From assembly GCF_022761035.1 (NCBI RefSeq), contig NZ_JAKWJP010000001.1, positions 744,001 through 808,000 on the forward strand: 64,000 nt of DNA. Direction: 5' to 3'. The position numbers and the translations under genes are program-made. Under the pieces are notes generated by a model. That model ran no database searches. It was not told the DNA's origin and was given only the letters and a program-made list of their open reading frames with translations. Below are positions 1 through 8,866 of this stretch, one piece after another (position 1 is the stretch's first letter; each line of letters starts with the position of its first letter). The DNA is from Microbacterium sp. SS28. Its GTDB lineage: Bacteria > Actinomycetota > Actinomycetes > Actinomycetales > Microbacteriaceae.

Positions 1-828
1 GTTGTTCCCCGCGTTGCGCGGCGACGGCGGCTGCGTCACGCGGGCCAGCTGCCAGCCGGTGTCCAGTGCACCCGTCGCAGCGTCGATCTTCGCGAGACCG
101 TACGCGGACTGGCCCCCGACGTTCTGGAACGAGCCGGCCGCGAACACCGCGCCCTGGTCGGCGCTGTAGGCGAGCGCCCAGACGGTGTAGTCGGCGCCCG
201 GGTTCCACGGCAGCAGCGCCCCGTCGCTCGCGCGGAACGCGGCGAGGTTGCCGCGCGGCGTGCCGCCCGCCCCCTGGAATCCGCCGCCGACGTAGACGGC
301 GGTGTCGGTGGCCACGACGGCGCGTGCGGACGACGTCACCCCGACGGGAGCGAAGCTGGTGATCAGCGCACCCGTCGCGGTGCTGTAGGCCGCGATCCGC
401 TGACGGGACTGGCCGTTCGCGACGCTGAAGTCGCCCACGACGTAGATGCGCGAGCCGTCCGGCGAAGCGGCGACTCCGCGCACCTGGCCGTTGAGGGTGG
501 GGGTGAAGCTCGTGTTCAGGTTGCCGGTCGTGATGTCGTATGACAGCAGGTTGGCCCGCGGGGTCTGATTCGTGCCGGGCGCCGCGCCGGCGGGCCTGGC
601 CTGGCTGAACGAGCCGCCCGCGTACACGGTGTTGCCGACGACGGCCTGCGACCAGACGACGCCGTTGATCTGCACCGTCGGCAGCCGGTCGGCGGTGACC
701 GCCGCGACCGGGCGCGGCTGGATGGGCGCAGGCGCAGCCTGGGCCATCTGCGCCGGGCCCAGCAGGGTCACGATCAGCGCTGCGACCGACACCGCGACGA
801 GTCCGCGCAGAGTTCGGGATCTGGACAT
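1..828 (-). CDS. Secreted delta-60-like repeat protein, N-terminal part, cut by window edge
   Basis: The 276 visible residues start with a classic signal peptide (MSRSR, hydrophobic stretch ending near AQAAPAP), so the product is probably exported. Behind it are repeated units of the type VYAGGSF..G..R..L..YD..TG, seen at least three times, which resemble the delta-60 or PQQ-like beta-propeller repeats of actinobacterial surface proteins. The ATG at 828 is supported by an AGGTGG ribosome binding site at 833-840. The reading frame is open to base 1, so the C-terminus and any anchor domain lie outside the window. The exact function is unknown; a beta-propeller binding or scaffold role is an inference from the repeats only. 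Confidence 0.75.
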   Translation of the reverse strand, partial: MSRSRTLRGLVAVSVAALIVTLLGPAQMAQAAPAPIQPRPVAAVTADRLPTVQINGVVWSQAVVGNTVYAGGSFSQARPAGAAPGTNQTPRANLLSYDITTGNLNTSFTPTLNGQVRGVAASPDGSRIYVVGDFSVANGQSRQRIAAYSTATGALITSFAPVGVTSSARAVVATDTAVYVGGGFQGAGGTPRGNLAAFRASDGALLPWNPGADYTVWALAYSADQGAVFAAGSFQNVGGQSAYGLAKIDAATGALDTGWQLARVTQPPSPRNAGNN

Positions 829-1051
829 ACCGCACCACCTGTTCTCCGAACGGGCGGTGCTCCCCCAGGGTCGACGAGATGGACCTCGTCGGCAACATCG
901 AACGTCGCGCCGAACGGCTCAGCTGGTCCCCGAGGTCGGGTCGACGGGGGGCCTGCACTCGCGGGACACGTTAGTCCAGGTCGTGTGCGGAAACCAGATG
1001 CCCGTCGGGCGGACCGGCCGAGCGATCGCGGCCGGTGGTCACGCCGCTCGC

Positions 1052-2962
1052 TCAGCCCGTCCGGGCGGCGGCCTGCTGCGCAAGCATGCACCCCTCGAAG
1101 AACGCGGCGAGCTCGCCCGTCGCGGTGAGCGGGACGACGGCCGAGACGTACTGATCGGGGCGGACCACGACGACCACGCCGTCGCGAGACACCTCGCGCT
1201 CGGTGAAGATGTCGACGCTCCTCCACCCGTCGGGGCCGGCCGCGTACACCTTCTCCCAGTCCGTCAGGCCGAGCGGCCCCGACTTCGGCAGGAAGGCCGC
1301 GGGCACGCGCGAGATGTCGACGCCCTCGAACGACTGCTGGTAGATCGCCTTGACGTCGAAGACGGCATCCACGTCGGCGCCATCGCGCGTGAAGCGCGCG
1401 AGCGGCGAGCCGGGCGAGGCGAGCCACTCCGCCCAGTCGGCGAGCGCCGAGGACTCGCCGGCGGCCGGCGCGTCGGCGAAGGCGTAGAGTCGCCAGCGCC
1501 CATCCGCCTTGGCGTGGTGGCCGAGGTGTATGACATTGCCGTCGCACACGCGCGTCACTTCGACGCTCTTGAACCGCTTGCCGAGCGGGAAGCCCGCGGC
1601 GAGCGCCTGGTGCGCGGCATCCGTCACGATCTCAGATGGCCCGTACTGCGTCATGAACCCGGACGGGAACTCGGCCGTGCCGAGGTAGAACGTCGCGAGC
1701 TCCTGCGGGTCGCTGATCTCTTCGGGCTTGCGCGCCATGAGCGACGACCACTCCCGGTCGAAGTCGATGAGCTGCTGGGCGACGGGCTGCCGCTCGGCCG
1801 AGTAGGTGTCGAGGAGGGATGCCGGGGCGAGCCCCGTCAGGACGTGCCCGAGCTTCCACCCGAGGTTGAAGCCGTCCTGCATCGAGACGTTCATGCCCTG
1901 GCCGGCCTTCGCGCTGTGCGTGTGGCACGCGTCGCCCGTCAGGAAGACGTGCGGCGAGCGGCCGTCGCCGGCGTCGTCGAAGCGGTCGGTCACGCGGTGC
2001 CCGACCTCGTAGACGCTGTGCCACGCGACCTGCTTCACGTCGAGCGTGTACGGATGCAGGATCGCGTTCGCGCGGCGGATGACCTCTTCGATCGGCGTCT
2101 GGCGCACCTTGTGGTGGTCGTCCTCGGCGACTTCTCCGAGGTCGATGTACATGCGGCAGAGGTAGCCGCCCTCGCGCGGGATGTGCAGGATGTTGCCCGC
2201 TTCGGAGTTGATGGCGCACTTGGTGCGCCAGTCCGGGAAGTCGGTGTTGACCAGGACGTCCATGACGCCCCACGCGTGCGCCGCGAACCGTCCGACATGC
2301 GCGCGGCCGATCGCCTCGCGCACGCCGCTGCGCGCGCCGTCGCTGCCCACGACGTAGGTGGCGCGCACCGTGCGCTCCTCCCCCGCGCGGGGGCCGGCGG
2401 TGTGGCGCACGCGCACCTCGACCGGATGGTCGCCATGCTCGTGCACCGTGAGGCCGAGGAACTCGATCGCGTAGTCCGGCACGATCCGCCCGGGGCCGTG
2501 CGCGGCTGCTTCGGCGAAGTAGTCGAGCACGCGGGCCTGGTTGACGATGAGGTGCGGGAACTCGCTGATCTTGAAGGCGTAGTCCTCGGTGCGGGCGGTG
2601 CGGATGATGTTGCCGGGGTTCTCGGGATCGGGTCCCCAGAAGTTCATGTAGGCGATGTTGTACGCCTCGGCGACGATCCGCTCGGCGAAGCCGAACGCCT
2701 GGAAGGTCTCGACGCTGCGCGGCTGGATGCCGTCGGCCTGGCCGAGCACGAGGCGTCCGTCGCGACGCTCGATGATCCGCGTCGTGATCCCGGGGAACTG
2801 GGACAGCTGCGCCGAGAGCAGCATGCCGGCGGGTCCCGAGCCGACGATGAGCACATCCATCTCGTCGGGCAGTTCGACGGGCCGGTCGACGCCCGTCCCC
2901 ACGGCGTCCTGCACGCGCGGATCACCCGAGACGTACCCGTGGTGATGGAACTGCATCGGCAT
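1052..2962 (-). CDS. FAD-dependent aromatic hydroxylase of the phenol 2-monooxygenase/MobA type
   Basis: Class A flavoprotein monooxygenase of 636 residues. A GSGPAG dinucleotide-binding motif lies near residue 30, a GSDG motif near residue 170 and a GDACHTHSAKAGQG FAD-ribityl motif in the middle, followed by a thioredoxin-like C-terminal region as in phenol hydroxylase and 3-hydroxybenzoate 4-hydroxylase (MobA, about 640 residues). The ATG at 2962 is chosen because GAAGGAG sits 8 bases upstream; a longer reading frame upstream is unsupported. It diverges from the homoprotocatechuate meta-cleavage genes and shares their control region, so the likely job is to hydroxylate a mono-hydroxyphenylacetate to homoprotocatechuate with NAD(P)H. 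The substrate is inferred from context; the two-component HpaBC hydroxylase is absent. Confidence 0.8.
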   Translation of the reverse strand: MPMQFHHHGYVSGDPRVQDAVGTGVDRPVELPDEMDVLIVGSGPAGMLLSAQLSQFPGITTRIIERRDGRLVLGQADGIQPRSVETFQAFGFAERIVAEAYNIAYMNFWGPDPENPGNIIRTARTEDYAFKISEFPHLIVNQARVLDYFAEAAAHGPGRIVPDYAIEFLGLTVHEHGDHPVEVRVRHTAGPRAGEERTVRATYVVGSDGARSGVREAIGRAHVGRFAAHAWGVMDVLVNTDFPDWRTKCAINSEAGNILHIPREGGYLCRMYIDLGEVAEDDHHKVRQTPIEEVIRRANAILHPYTLDVKQVAWHSVYEVGHRVTDRFDDAGDGRSPHVFLTGDACHTHSAKAGQGMNVSMQDGFNLGWKLGHVLTGLAPASLLDTYSAERQPVAQQLIDFDREWSSLMARKPEEISDPQELATFYLGTAEFPSGFMTQYGPSEIVTDAAHQALAAGFPLGKRFKSVEVTRVCDGNVIHLGHHAKADGRWRLYAFADAPAAGESSALADWAEWLASPGSPLARFTRDGADVDAVFDVKAIYQQSFEGVDISRVPAAFLPKSGPLGLTDWEKVYAAGPDGWRSVDIFTEREVSRDGVVVVVRPDQYVSAVVPLTATGELAAFFEGCMLAQQAAARTG

Positions 2963-3004
2963 GCTCGCGACTCCTTCGTCCCCGGCATCCATCGTCCATG
3001 ATGT

Positions 3005-3050
3005 CTTGCCTGGCCTGCTCAGATCATATACGATTTCACATACGACGCAA
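3005..3050. promoter_or_regulatory. Divergent promoter with candidate GntR operator
   Basis: On the minus strand TTGCGT (3045-3050) and TATGAT (3023-3028) are 16 bases apart and form a good -35/-10 pair for the hydroxylase gene. The near-perfect palindrome ATCATATACGAT at 3023-3034 covers that -10 box, and a related half, CATACGAC, follows at 3039-3046. A FadR/VanR-type GntR dimer encoded at 4531-5211 is the obvious candidate binder, so both transcripts could be repressed from one site. On the plus strand the -10 is probably TATACG or CATACG. The assignment is an inference from position and symmetry. Confidence 0.5.
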
Positions 3051-3064
3051 GAGCGAGGGAGCTC

Positions 3065-4534
3065 ATGAGCACTGAAACGGACGCCCCGGACCCCCGATTC
3101 TCGGGCCTCCCCGGCCGCCCCGGCAAGATCGTGGCGGTGCATCTGAGCTACGCCTCGCGCGCCGACCAGCGCGGTCGCCGCCCCGCCGATCCGTCGTACT
3201 TCTTCAAGCCGTCGAGCTCCGTCGCGGCATCCGGCGCCTCGATCGAGCGCCCCGCCGGCACCGAGCTGCTCGCGTTCGAGGGCGAGATCGCGCTCGTCAT
3301 CGGGACACCTGCGCGGCGCGTGGCCCTCGCCGACGCGTGGTCGCACGTCGCATGGGTGACCGCCGCGAACGACTTCGGCCTCTACGACCTGCGCGCGAAC
3401 GACAAGGGCTCGAACGTGCGATCGAAGGGCGGCGACGGCTTCACGCCGATCGGTCCGACGCTCCTCGAGGCGCAGGCGATCGACCCGACCGCGCTGCGCC
3501 TGCGCACGTGGGTGAACGGTGCGCTCGTGCAGGACGACACGACGGGCGGGCTCATCTTCCCGCTCGCGCAGTTCGTCGCCGACCTGTCGCAGCACTTCAC
3601 GCTCGAGCCCGGCGACGTCATCCTGACCGGAACTCCGGCCGGGTCGTCGGTCGTGGGCCCGGGGGATGTCGTCGAGGTCGAGGTCGACGTCCCGGGAGGG
3701 CCGGCCTCGGGCCGGCTCGTCACGACGGTCGTCGAAGGCCCGGATGCCGCCTTCGACGCGTCACTGGGGTCGCTGCCCGCCGTAGACGACGTGCAGCGCG
3801 CCGAGGCGTGGGGATCGCAGGCGGCCGTTCCCCCGCAGCCCGCGGGGCTCGATCCCGCTCTCCGCGCGAAGCTCGAGCGCACCCCCGTCGCGGGGCTGTC
3901 GCAGCAGCTGCGCAAGCGCGGCCTGAACAACGTCACGATCGACGGCGTCCGGGCGCTGACCCACGGGTCGAAGATCGTCGGCACCGCCAAGACGCTCCGC
4001 TTCGTACCCAACCGCGAAGACCTCTTCGCCTCGCACGGCGGCGGCTACAACGCGCAGAAGCGCGCGTTCGACGCGGTCGGCGAGGGCGAGGTCATCGTGA
4101 TCGAGGCCCGCGGCGAGGCCGGGTCGGGAACGCTCGGCGATGTCCTCGCGATCCGCGCCCACGCGCGTCGCGCGGCCGGCATCGTGACGGACGGAGGGGT
4201 CCGGGATGCCGCGGCCGTGGCATCCGTCGGCATCCCTGTCTTCGCAGGCGGTGCGCACCCCGCCGTCCTCGGGCGCAAGCACGTCCCGTGGGACCTCGAC
4301 GTGACGATCGGATGCGGCGGCACGACCGTGCAGCCGGGCGACATCATCGTCGGAGACGGCGACGGCGTCGTCGTCATTCCGCCCGGCTTCGCGGAGGAGG
4401 TCGCCGACGCAGCACTCGCGCAGGAGGACGAGGACGCCTGGATCGCGGCGCGGGTCGCGGAGGGGCATCCCGTCGATGGGCTCTTCCCCATGAACGCCGA
4501 GTGGCGCGCGAAGTACGAGGAGGCCCGGCGGTGA
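3065..4534 (+). CDS. hpaG: HpaG-like fumarylacetoacetate hydrolase domain fused to an RraA-family domain
   Basis: A 489-residue two-domain protein. Residues about 20-225 are a fumarylacetoacetate hydrolase fold with metal ligands E72, E74 and D103, the same spacing as E276/E278/D307 of Escherichia coli HpaG. Residues about 265-450 are an RraA/HMG-CHA aldolase fold with DGGVRD, and D359 followed by 20 residues and R380-D381. In the homoprotocatechuate pathway HpaG decarboxylates and isomerises 5-oxo-pent-3-ene-1,2,5-tricarboxylate; in E. coli this is done by two tandem FAH domains. Here the second half is replaced by RraA, a family that includes oxaloacetate decarboxylases. GAGGGAG precedes the ATG. 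The role of the RraA part is not known. Confidence 0.85.
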   Translation: MSTETDAPDPRFSGLPGRPGKIVAVHLSYASRADQRGRRPADPSYFFKPSSSVAASGASIERPAGTELLAFEGEIALVIGTPARRVALADAWSHVAWVTAANDFGLYDLRANDKGSNVRSKGGDGFTPIGPTLLEAQAIDPTALRLRTWVNGALVQDDTTGGLIFPLAQFVADLSQHFTLEPGDVILTGTPAGSSVVGPGDVVEVEVDVPGGPASGRLVTTVVEGPDAAFDASLGSLPAVDDVQRAEAWGSQAAVPPQPAGLDPALRAKLERTPVAGLSQQLRKRGLNNVTIDGVRALTHGSKIVGTAKTLRFVPNREDLFASHGGGYNAQKRAFDAVGEGEVIVIEARGEAGSGTLGDVLAIRAHARRAAGIVTDGGVRDAAAVASVGIPVFAGGAHPAVLGRKHVPWDLDVTIGCGGTTVQPGDIIVGDGDGVVVIPPGFAEEVADAALAQEDEDAWIAARVAEGHPVDGLFPMNAEWRAKYEEARR

Positions 4535-5211
4535 CGGTTCGGCAGACGCAGGAACCTGACACGCTCAGCAAGTCGCAGCGCGCATACCAGTGGATCAAGG
4601 AGCGCATCGCGCGCCACGAGTACACGCCGGGGTACCGGCTCGTGCTCGGAACGATCGCGGGCGAGCTCGACATGAGCGTCGTGCCCGTGCGCGAGGCCGT
4701 GCGGCAGCTCGAGGCGGAAGGGCTCGTGACCTTCGAGCGCAACGTCGGTGCGCGCGTGACGCTCGTCGACGAGTCGGAGTACGTCCACACGATGCAGACC
4801 CTCGGCCTGGTCGAAGGGTGCGCGACCGCCCTCTCGGCGCCGCTCCTCACCTCCGCGGATCTGGATCGCGCGGCGGCGATCAACGACCGCATGCACGCTC
4901 AGCTCGACCACCTCGATCCGCGCGGGTTCACACAGCTCAACAAGCAGTTCCACTCGGTGCTGTACGAGCCCTGCCCGAACCCGCACATCCTCGAGCTCGT
5001 CGAGCGCGGCTGGTCCCGCCTGTCGGGCCTGCGCGACTCGACCTTCGCGTTCGTCCCCGGGCGAGCGCAGCACTCCGTCGAGGAGCACGCCGAGATCCTC
5101 GACCTCATCCGATCCGGCGCCGACCCGCTCGAGATCGAGCTCGCGGCCCGCGACCACCGCTGGCGCACCATGAACGCGTTCCTCGAGACGCGTCATCCCG
5201 ACGCTCCCTGA
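4531..5211 (+). CDS. GntR family (FCD) transcriptional regulator
   Basis: 226 residues with an N-terminal winged helix (about residues 10-75, including GELDMSVVPVREAVRQLEAE) and a C-terminal all-helical FCD ligand domain. In this subfamily the C-terminal domain binds a metal through histidines; H-rich positions are visible around HSVLYEP and HAEILD. The GTG start overlaps the hpaG stop as GTGA, and GAGGAGG lies upstream, so it is translationally coupled to hpaG. It most likely senses a pathway intermediate and controls the divergent promoter at 3005-3050. Ligand and sign of control cannot be told from sequence. Confidence 0.85.
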   Translation: MTVRQTQEPDTLSKSQRAYQWIKERIARHEYTPGYRLVLGTIAGELDMSVVPVREAVRQLEAEGLVTFERNVGARVTLVDESEYVHTMQTLGLVEGCATALSAPLLTSADLDRAAAINDRMHAQLDHLDPRGFTQLNKQFHSVLYEPCPNPHILELVERGWSRLSGLRDSTFAFVPGRAQHSVEEHAEILDLIRSGADPLEIELAARDHRWRTMNAFLETRHPDAP

Positions 5212-5243
5212 CGCCTTCCCGAAGATCCCACGGAGGAAACCCC

Positions 5244-6776
5244 ATGTCTGACACCGCCACCATCGCGGCCCAGCGGCACCTGCCCGAGGGCCTGCCGTCG
5301 CGCATCCAGCACTACATCGACGGACAGCGCGTGGACTCCGTCGACGGCGACACGTTCGACGTGCTCGACCCGGTCTCGAACGAGGTCTACCTGCAGGCCG
5401 CGGCCGGCAAGAAGGCCGACGTCGACCTCGCGGTCGCGGCGGCGCGGCGCGCGTTCGCCGAGGGCCCCTGGCCCCGGATGCTGCCCCGCGAGCGATCCCG
5501 GGTCCTGCACAGCATCGCCGACATCGTGGAGTCCTGGGATGCCCGGCTCGCCGAGCTGGAGTCGTTCGACTCGGGGCTGCCGATCACGCAGGCGCTCGGA
5601 CAGGCGCGGCGCGCGGCCGAGAACTTCCGGTTCTTCGCCGACCTGATCGTGGCGCAGTCCGACGACACCTATAAGGTCCCCGGACGGCAGATCAACTACG
5701 TCAACCGCAAGCCGATCGGCGTCGCAGGGCTCATCACGCCGTGGAACACGCCTTTCATGCTCGAATCGTGGAAGCTCGCCCCGGCCCTCGCGACGGGCAA
5801 CACCGTCGTACTCAAGCCCGCCGAGTTCACTCCCCTGTCGGCGTCGCTGTGGGCCGAGATCTTCGAGGCCGCGGGACTGCCGAAGGGCGTCTTCAACCTC
5901 GTCAACGGGCTCGGTGAGGATGCCGGCGACGCGCTGGTGAAGCATCCCGACGTCCCCCTCATCTCCTTCACGGGCGAGAGCTCGACGGGGCAGCTGATCT
6001 TCGCCAACGCCGCGCCGTTCCTGAAGGGGCTCTCGATGGAGCTCGGCGGCAAGTCCCCCGCCGTCGTCTTCGCCGACGCGGATCTGGGCGCCGCCGTCGA
6101 CGCGACGATCTTCGGCGTGTTCTCGCTCAACGGCGAGCGCTGCACCGCGGGATCGCGGATCCTCGTCGAGCGCCCCGTGTACGACGAGTTCGTGGCGCGC
6201 TACGCCGCGCAGGCCTCCCGCGTGAAGGTGGGATTCCCTCACGATCCCGCGACCGAAGTCGGGGCGCTCGTGCACCCCGAGCACTTCGCGAAGGTCATGA
6301 GCTACGTCGAGCTCGGCAGGACCGAGGGCCGCCTCGTCGCGGGCGGCGGCCGACCAGAGGGGTTCGAGACGGGCAACTTCGTCGAGCCGACCGTGTTCGC
6401 CGACGTGCCGCCGACCGCCCGGATCTTCCAGGAGGAGATCTTCGGCCCCGTCGTCGCGATCACCCCGTTCGACACCGACGAAGAAGCGCTCGCCCTCGCG
6501 AACGACACGAAGTACGGCCTCGCGGCCTACATCTGGACGAACGACCTGAAGCGGGCCCACAACTTCTCGCAGGCCGTCGAGGCCGGGATGGTGTGGCTCA
6601 ACTCGAACAACGTCCGTGACCTGCGCACTCCGTTCGGCGGCGTCAAGGCATCGGGCCTCGGGCACGAGGGCGGCTACCGATCGATCGACTTCTACACCGA
6701 CCAGCAGGCCGTGCACATCACGCTCGGCGAGGTCCACAACCCCACCTTCGGCAAGGGCGGCGGGTCCGGGCACTGA
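5244..6776 (+). CDS. hpaE: 5-carboxymethyl-2-hydroxymuconate semialdehyde dehydrogenase
   Basis: A 510-residue aldehyde dehydrogenase that should oxidise the ring-cleavage product of HpaD to 5-carboxymethyl-2-hydroxymuconate with NAD+. Catalytic residues are all visible: Asn168 in PWN, Glu266 in MELGGKSP and nucleophile Cys300 in NGERCTAGSR. The length fits HpaE of other bacteria. The ATG follows GGAGGAAA and lies 32 bases behind the regulator gene, within the operon. The HpaE assignment rests on both family resemblance and position between the regulator and hpaD. Confidence 0.88.
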   Translation: MSDTATIAAQRHLPEGLPSRIQHYIDGQRVDSVDGDTFDVLDPVSNEVYLQAAAGKKADVDLAVAAARRAFAEGPWPRMLPRERSRVLHSIADIVESWDARLAELESFDSGLPITQALGQARRAAENFRFFADLIVAQSDDTYKVPGRQINYVNRKPIGVAGLITPWNTPFMLESWKLAPALATGNTVVLKPAEFTPLSASLWAEIFEAAGLPKGVFNLVNGLGEDAGDALVKHPDVPLISFTGESSTGQLIFANAAPFLKGLSMELGGKSPAVVFADADLGAAVDATIFGVFSLNGERCTAGSRILVERPVYDEFVARYAAQASRVKVGFPHDPATEVGALVHPEHFAKVMSYVELGRTEGRLVAGGGRPEGFETGNFVEPTVFADVPPTARIFQEEIFGPVVAITPFDTDEEALALANDTKYGLAAYIWTNDLKRAHNFSQAVEAGMVWLNSNNVRDLRTPFGGVKASGLGHEGGYRSIDFYTDQQAVHITLGEVHNPTFGKGGGSGH

Positions 6777-6801
6777 GCCGGACGCGCCGACTTCACCACC
6801 C

Positions 6802-6862
6802 CGCGAGACTTCACCTCTGTCACCGACTCGGCCCCTGTCCGCGACAGACGTGAAGATTCGCG
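6802..6862. other. Long imperfect hairpin between hpaE and hpaD
   Basis: The 115-base gap between hpaE and hpaD contains an inverted repeat: CGCGA, CTTCAC and TCTGTC on the left (6802-6821) pair with GACAGA, GTGAAG and TCGCG on the right (6843-6862), separated by a 2x2 internal loop and one C-C mismatch, with a 21-base loop. No T-run follows, so a simple terminator is unlikely; mRNA processing, stabilisation or partial attenuation between hpaE and hpaD is possible. Confidence 0.5.
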
Positions 6863-6891
6863 GCGGACCGACCTCCACGCAAGGACGCGAC

Positions 6892-8052
6892 ATGACCCAC
6901 GACAAGACCCTCACCTCCTCCGGCTTCTACGTCTCGCAAGAGGCGCCGATCCACTCCGACAACCCCGTCCCCGCTCCGGAGGCGTCGCCGCCCGACATCC
7001 TGCGGTGCGCGTACATGGAGCTCGTGGTCACCGACCTCGCGGCATCCCGCGTCTTCTACGTCGACGTGCTGGGTCTGTACGTCACCGAGGAGGACGGCGA
7101 GGCCATCTACCTGCGCTCGACGGAGGAGTTCATCCACCACAACCTCGTGCTGCGGCAGGGCCCCGTCGCGGCGGTCGCCGCCTTCTCGTACCGCGTGCGC
7201 ACGCCGGAGGACCTGGGCAAGGCTGTCGCGTTCTACGAGGAACTCGGATGTCGCGTCGAGCGCCGCCCCGAGGGCTACGTGAAGGGCATCGGCGATTCGG
7301 TGCGGGTGACCGATCCGCTCGGGTTCCCGTACGAGTTCTTCCACCAGACCGAGCACGTCGAGCGCCTGTCGTGGCGCTACGACCTGCACACGCCCGGCGA
7401 ACTCGTGCGGCTCGACCACTTCAACCAGGTCACCCCCGACGTGCCGCGCGCCGTCAACTTCATGCAGTCGCTGGGCTTCCGCGTGACGGAGGACATCCAG
7501 GACGACGAAGGCACGGTCTACGCCGCGTGGATGCGCCGCAAGCCCACCGTGCACGACACCGCCATGACGGGCGGCGACGGCCCCCGCATGCACCACGTCG
7601 CCTTCGCGACGCACGAGAAGCACAACATCCTCGCGATCTGCGACAAGCTCGGCGCGCTCCGCCGCTCCGACGCGATCGAGCGCGGCCCCGGCCGGCACGG
7701 AGTCTCGAACGCGTTCTACCTCTACCTGCGCGACCCCGACGGGCACCGCGTCGAGATCTACACGCAGGACTACTACACGGGCGACCCCGACAACCCCGTC
7801 GTCACGTGGGACGTCCACGACAATCAGCGCCGCGACTGGTGGGGCAACCCTGTCGTCCCGTCGTGGTACACCGAGGCATCGCTCGTCCTCGACCTCGACG
7901 GCAACCCGCAGCCCGTCGTCGCCCGCACCGACTCGTCCGAGATGGCGGTCACGATCGGCGCCGACGGCTTCTCGTACACCCGCCCCGCCGACACCCCCGA
8001 CGAGCTGCCCAGCTGGAAGCAGGGCGAGTACAAGCTCGGCCACCAGCTCTAG
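6892..8052 (+). CDS. hpaD: Homoprotocatechuate (3,4-dihydroxyphenylacetate) 2,3-dioxygenase
   Basis: A 386-residue extradiol type I dioxygenase that cleaves homoprotocatechuate to 5-carboxymethyl-2-hydroxymuconate semialdehyde. It closely resembles MndD of Arthrobacter globiformis and HPCD of Brevibacterium fuscum. With an offset of 21, the metal ligands H155, H214 and E267 of those enzymes correspond to H176, H235 and E288, and second-shell residues H200, R243, H248 and Y257 to H221, R264, H269 and Y278, all present. Whether the metal is Mn or Fe cannot be decided from sequence. AAGGA precedes the ATG at 6892. The N-terminus is about 20 residues longer than in MndD. Confidence 0.95.
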   Translation: MTHDKTLTSSGFYVSQEAPIHSDNPVPAPEASPPDILRCAYMELVVTDLAASRVFYVDVLGLYVTEEDGEAIYLRSTEEFIHHNLVLRQGPVAAVAAFSYRVRTPEDLGKAVAFYEELGCRVERRPEGYVKGIGDSVRVTDPLGFPYEFFHQTEHVERLSWRYDLHTPGELVRLDHFNQVTPDVPRAVNFMQSLGFRVTEDIQDDEGTVYAAWMRRKPTVHDTAMTGGDGPRMHHVAFATHEKHNILAICDKLGALRRSDAIERGPGRHGVSNAFYLYLRDPDGHRVEIYTQDYYTGDPDNPVVTWDVHDNQRRDWWGNPVVPSWYTEASLVLDLDGNPQPVVARTDSSEMAVTIGADGFSYTRPADTPDELPSWKQGEYKLGHQL

Positions 8053-8080
8053 AGATCGCCTCACCCCGAAGGAGAGACGG

Positions 8081-8866
8081 ATGCTGCACCCCGACGACAT
8101 CGCGAAGATCGCGGCGGAGCTCGCCGAGGCCGACCGCGCGCACGCCGTGATCCCGCGCATCACGGCGCGCTACCCCGATGCGACGGTCGAGGACTCGTAC
8201 GCGATCCAGGGCGTATGGCGAGACCAGAATCTCGCCGCCGGCCGCACGCTCGTGGGGCGGAAGATCGGCCTCACGAGCAAGGCCATGCAGCAGGCGACCG
8301 GCATCAGCGAACCCGACTACGGCGTCATGTTCGACGACACCGTGTACGCCTCGGGTGCCGAGATCCCCGTCGATCTCTTCTCCAACGTGCGCATCGAGGT
8401 CGAGCTCGCGTTCGTCCTCAAGTCGCCGCTCGAGGGCCCGGACTGCACGCTCGAGGACGCCCTGGCCGCGATCGACTACGCCGTCCCCGCCCTCGAGATC
8501 CTCAACTCGCACATCGAGCTCGAGGGCCGCACGATCGTCGACACGATCGCCGACAACGCGGCATACGGCGGGATGGTGCTGGGCGAGACGCACAAGCGCC
8601 CCGAAGAGATCGACCTGCGCTGGGTGCCCGGCGTTCTGAGCCGCAACGGCGAGATCGAGGAGACCGGTGTCGCCGCAGGAGTTCTCGGCCATCCCGCGAC
8701 GGGTGTCGCGTGGCTCGCCGACAAGTTCCACCAGCACGGTGCCAGGCTCGAGGCGGGCGAGATCATCCTCGCCGGATCGTTCACACGCCCCCTGTGGGTG
8801 AACCGCGGCGACACGGTGCACTGCGACTACGGACCGATGGGAGTCATCACATGCCGCTTCGTCTGA
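8081..8866 (+). CDS. hpaH: 2-oxo-hept-3-ene-1,7-dioate hydratase
   Basis: A 261-residue member of the hydratase/decarboxylase branch of the FAH superfamily. It adds water to 2-oxo-hept-3-ene-1,7-dioate to give 4-hydroxy-2-oxoheptanedioate. Metal ligands E106, E108 (RIEVELAF) and E139 (ALEILNSHIE) sit at the same numbers as in E. coli HpcG. GGAGAG precedes the ATG, 28 bases behind hpaD, and its 3' end overlaps hpaI by 16 bases, so the operon is tightly packed. Confidence 0.92.
   Translation: MLHPDDIAKIAAELAEADRAHAVIPRITARYPDATVEDSYAIQGVWRDQNLAAGRTLVGRKIGLTSKAMQQATGISEPDYGVMFDDTVYASGAEIPVDLFSNVRIEVELAFVLKSPLEGPDCTLEDALAAIDYAVPALEILNSHIELEGRTIVDTIADNAAYGGMVLGETHKRPEEIDLRWVPGVLSRNGEIEETGVAAGVLGHPATGVAWLADKFHQHGARLEAGEIILAGSFTRPLWVNRGDTVHCDYGPMGVITCRFV

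Noticed and set aside
572..3001. 809-residue open frame on the plus strand opposite the hydroxylase
   Set aside because: Low-complexity, arginine-rich product typical of antisense frames in high-GC DNA; the minus-strand gene has all flavoprotein motifs.
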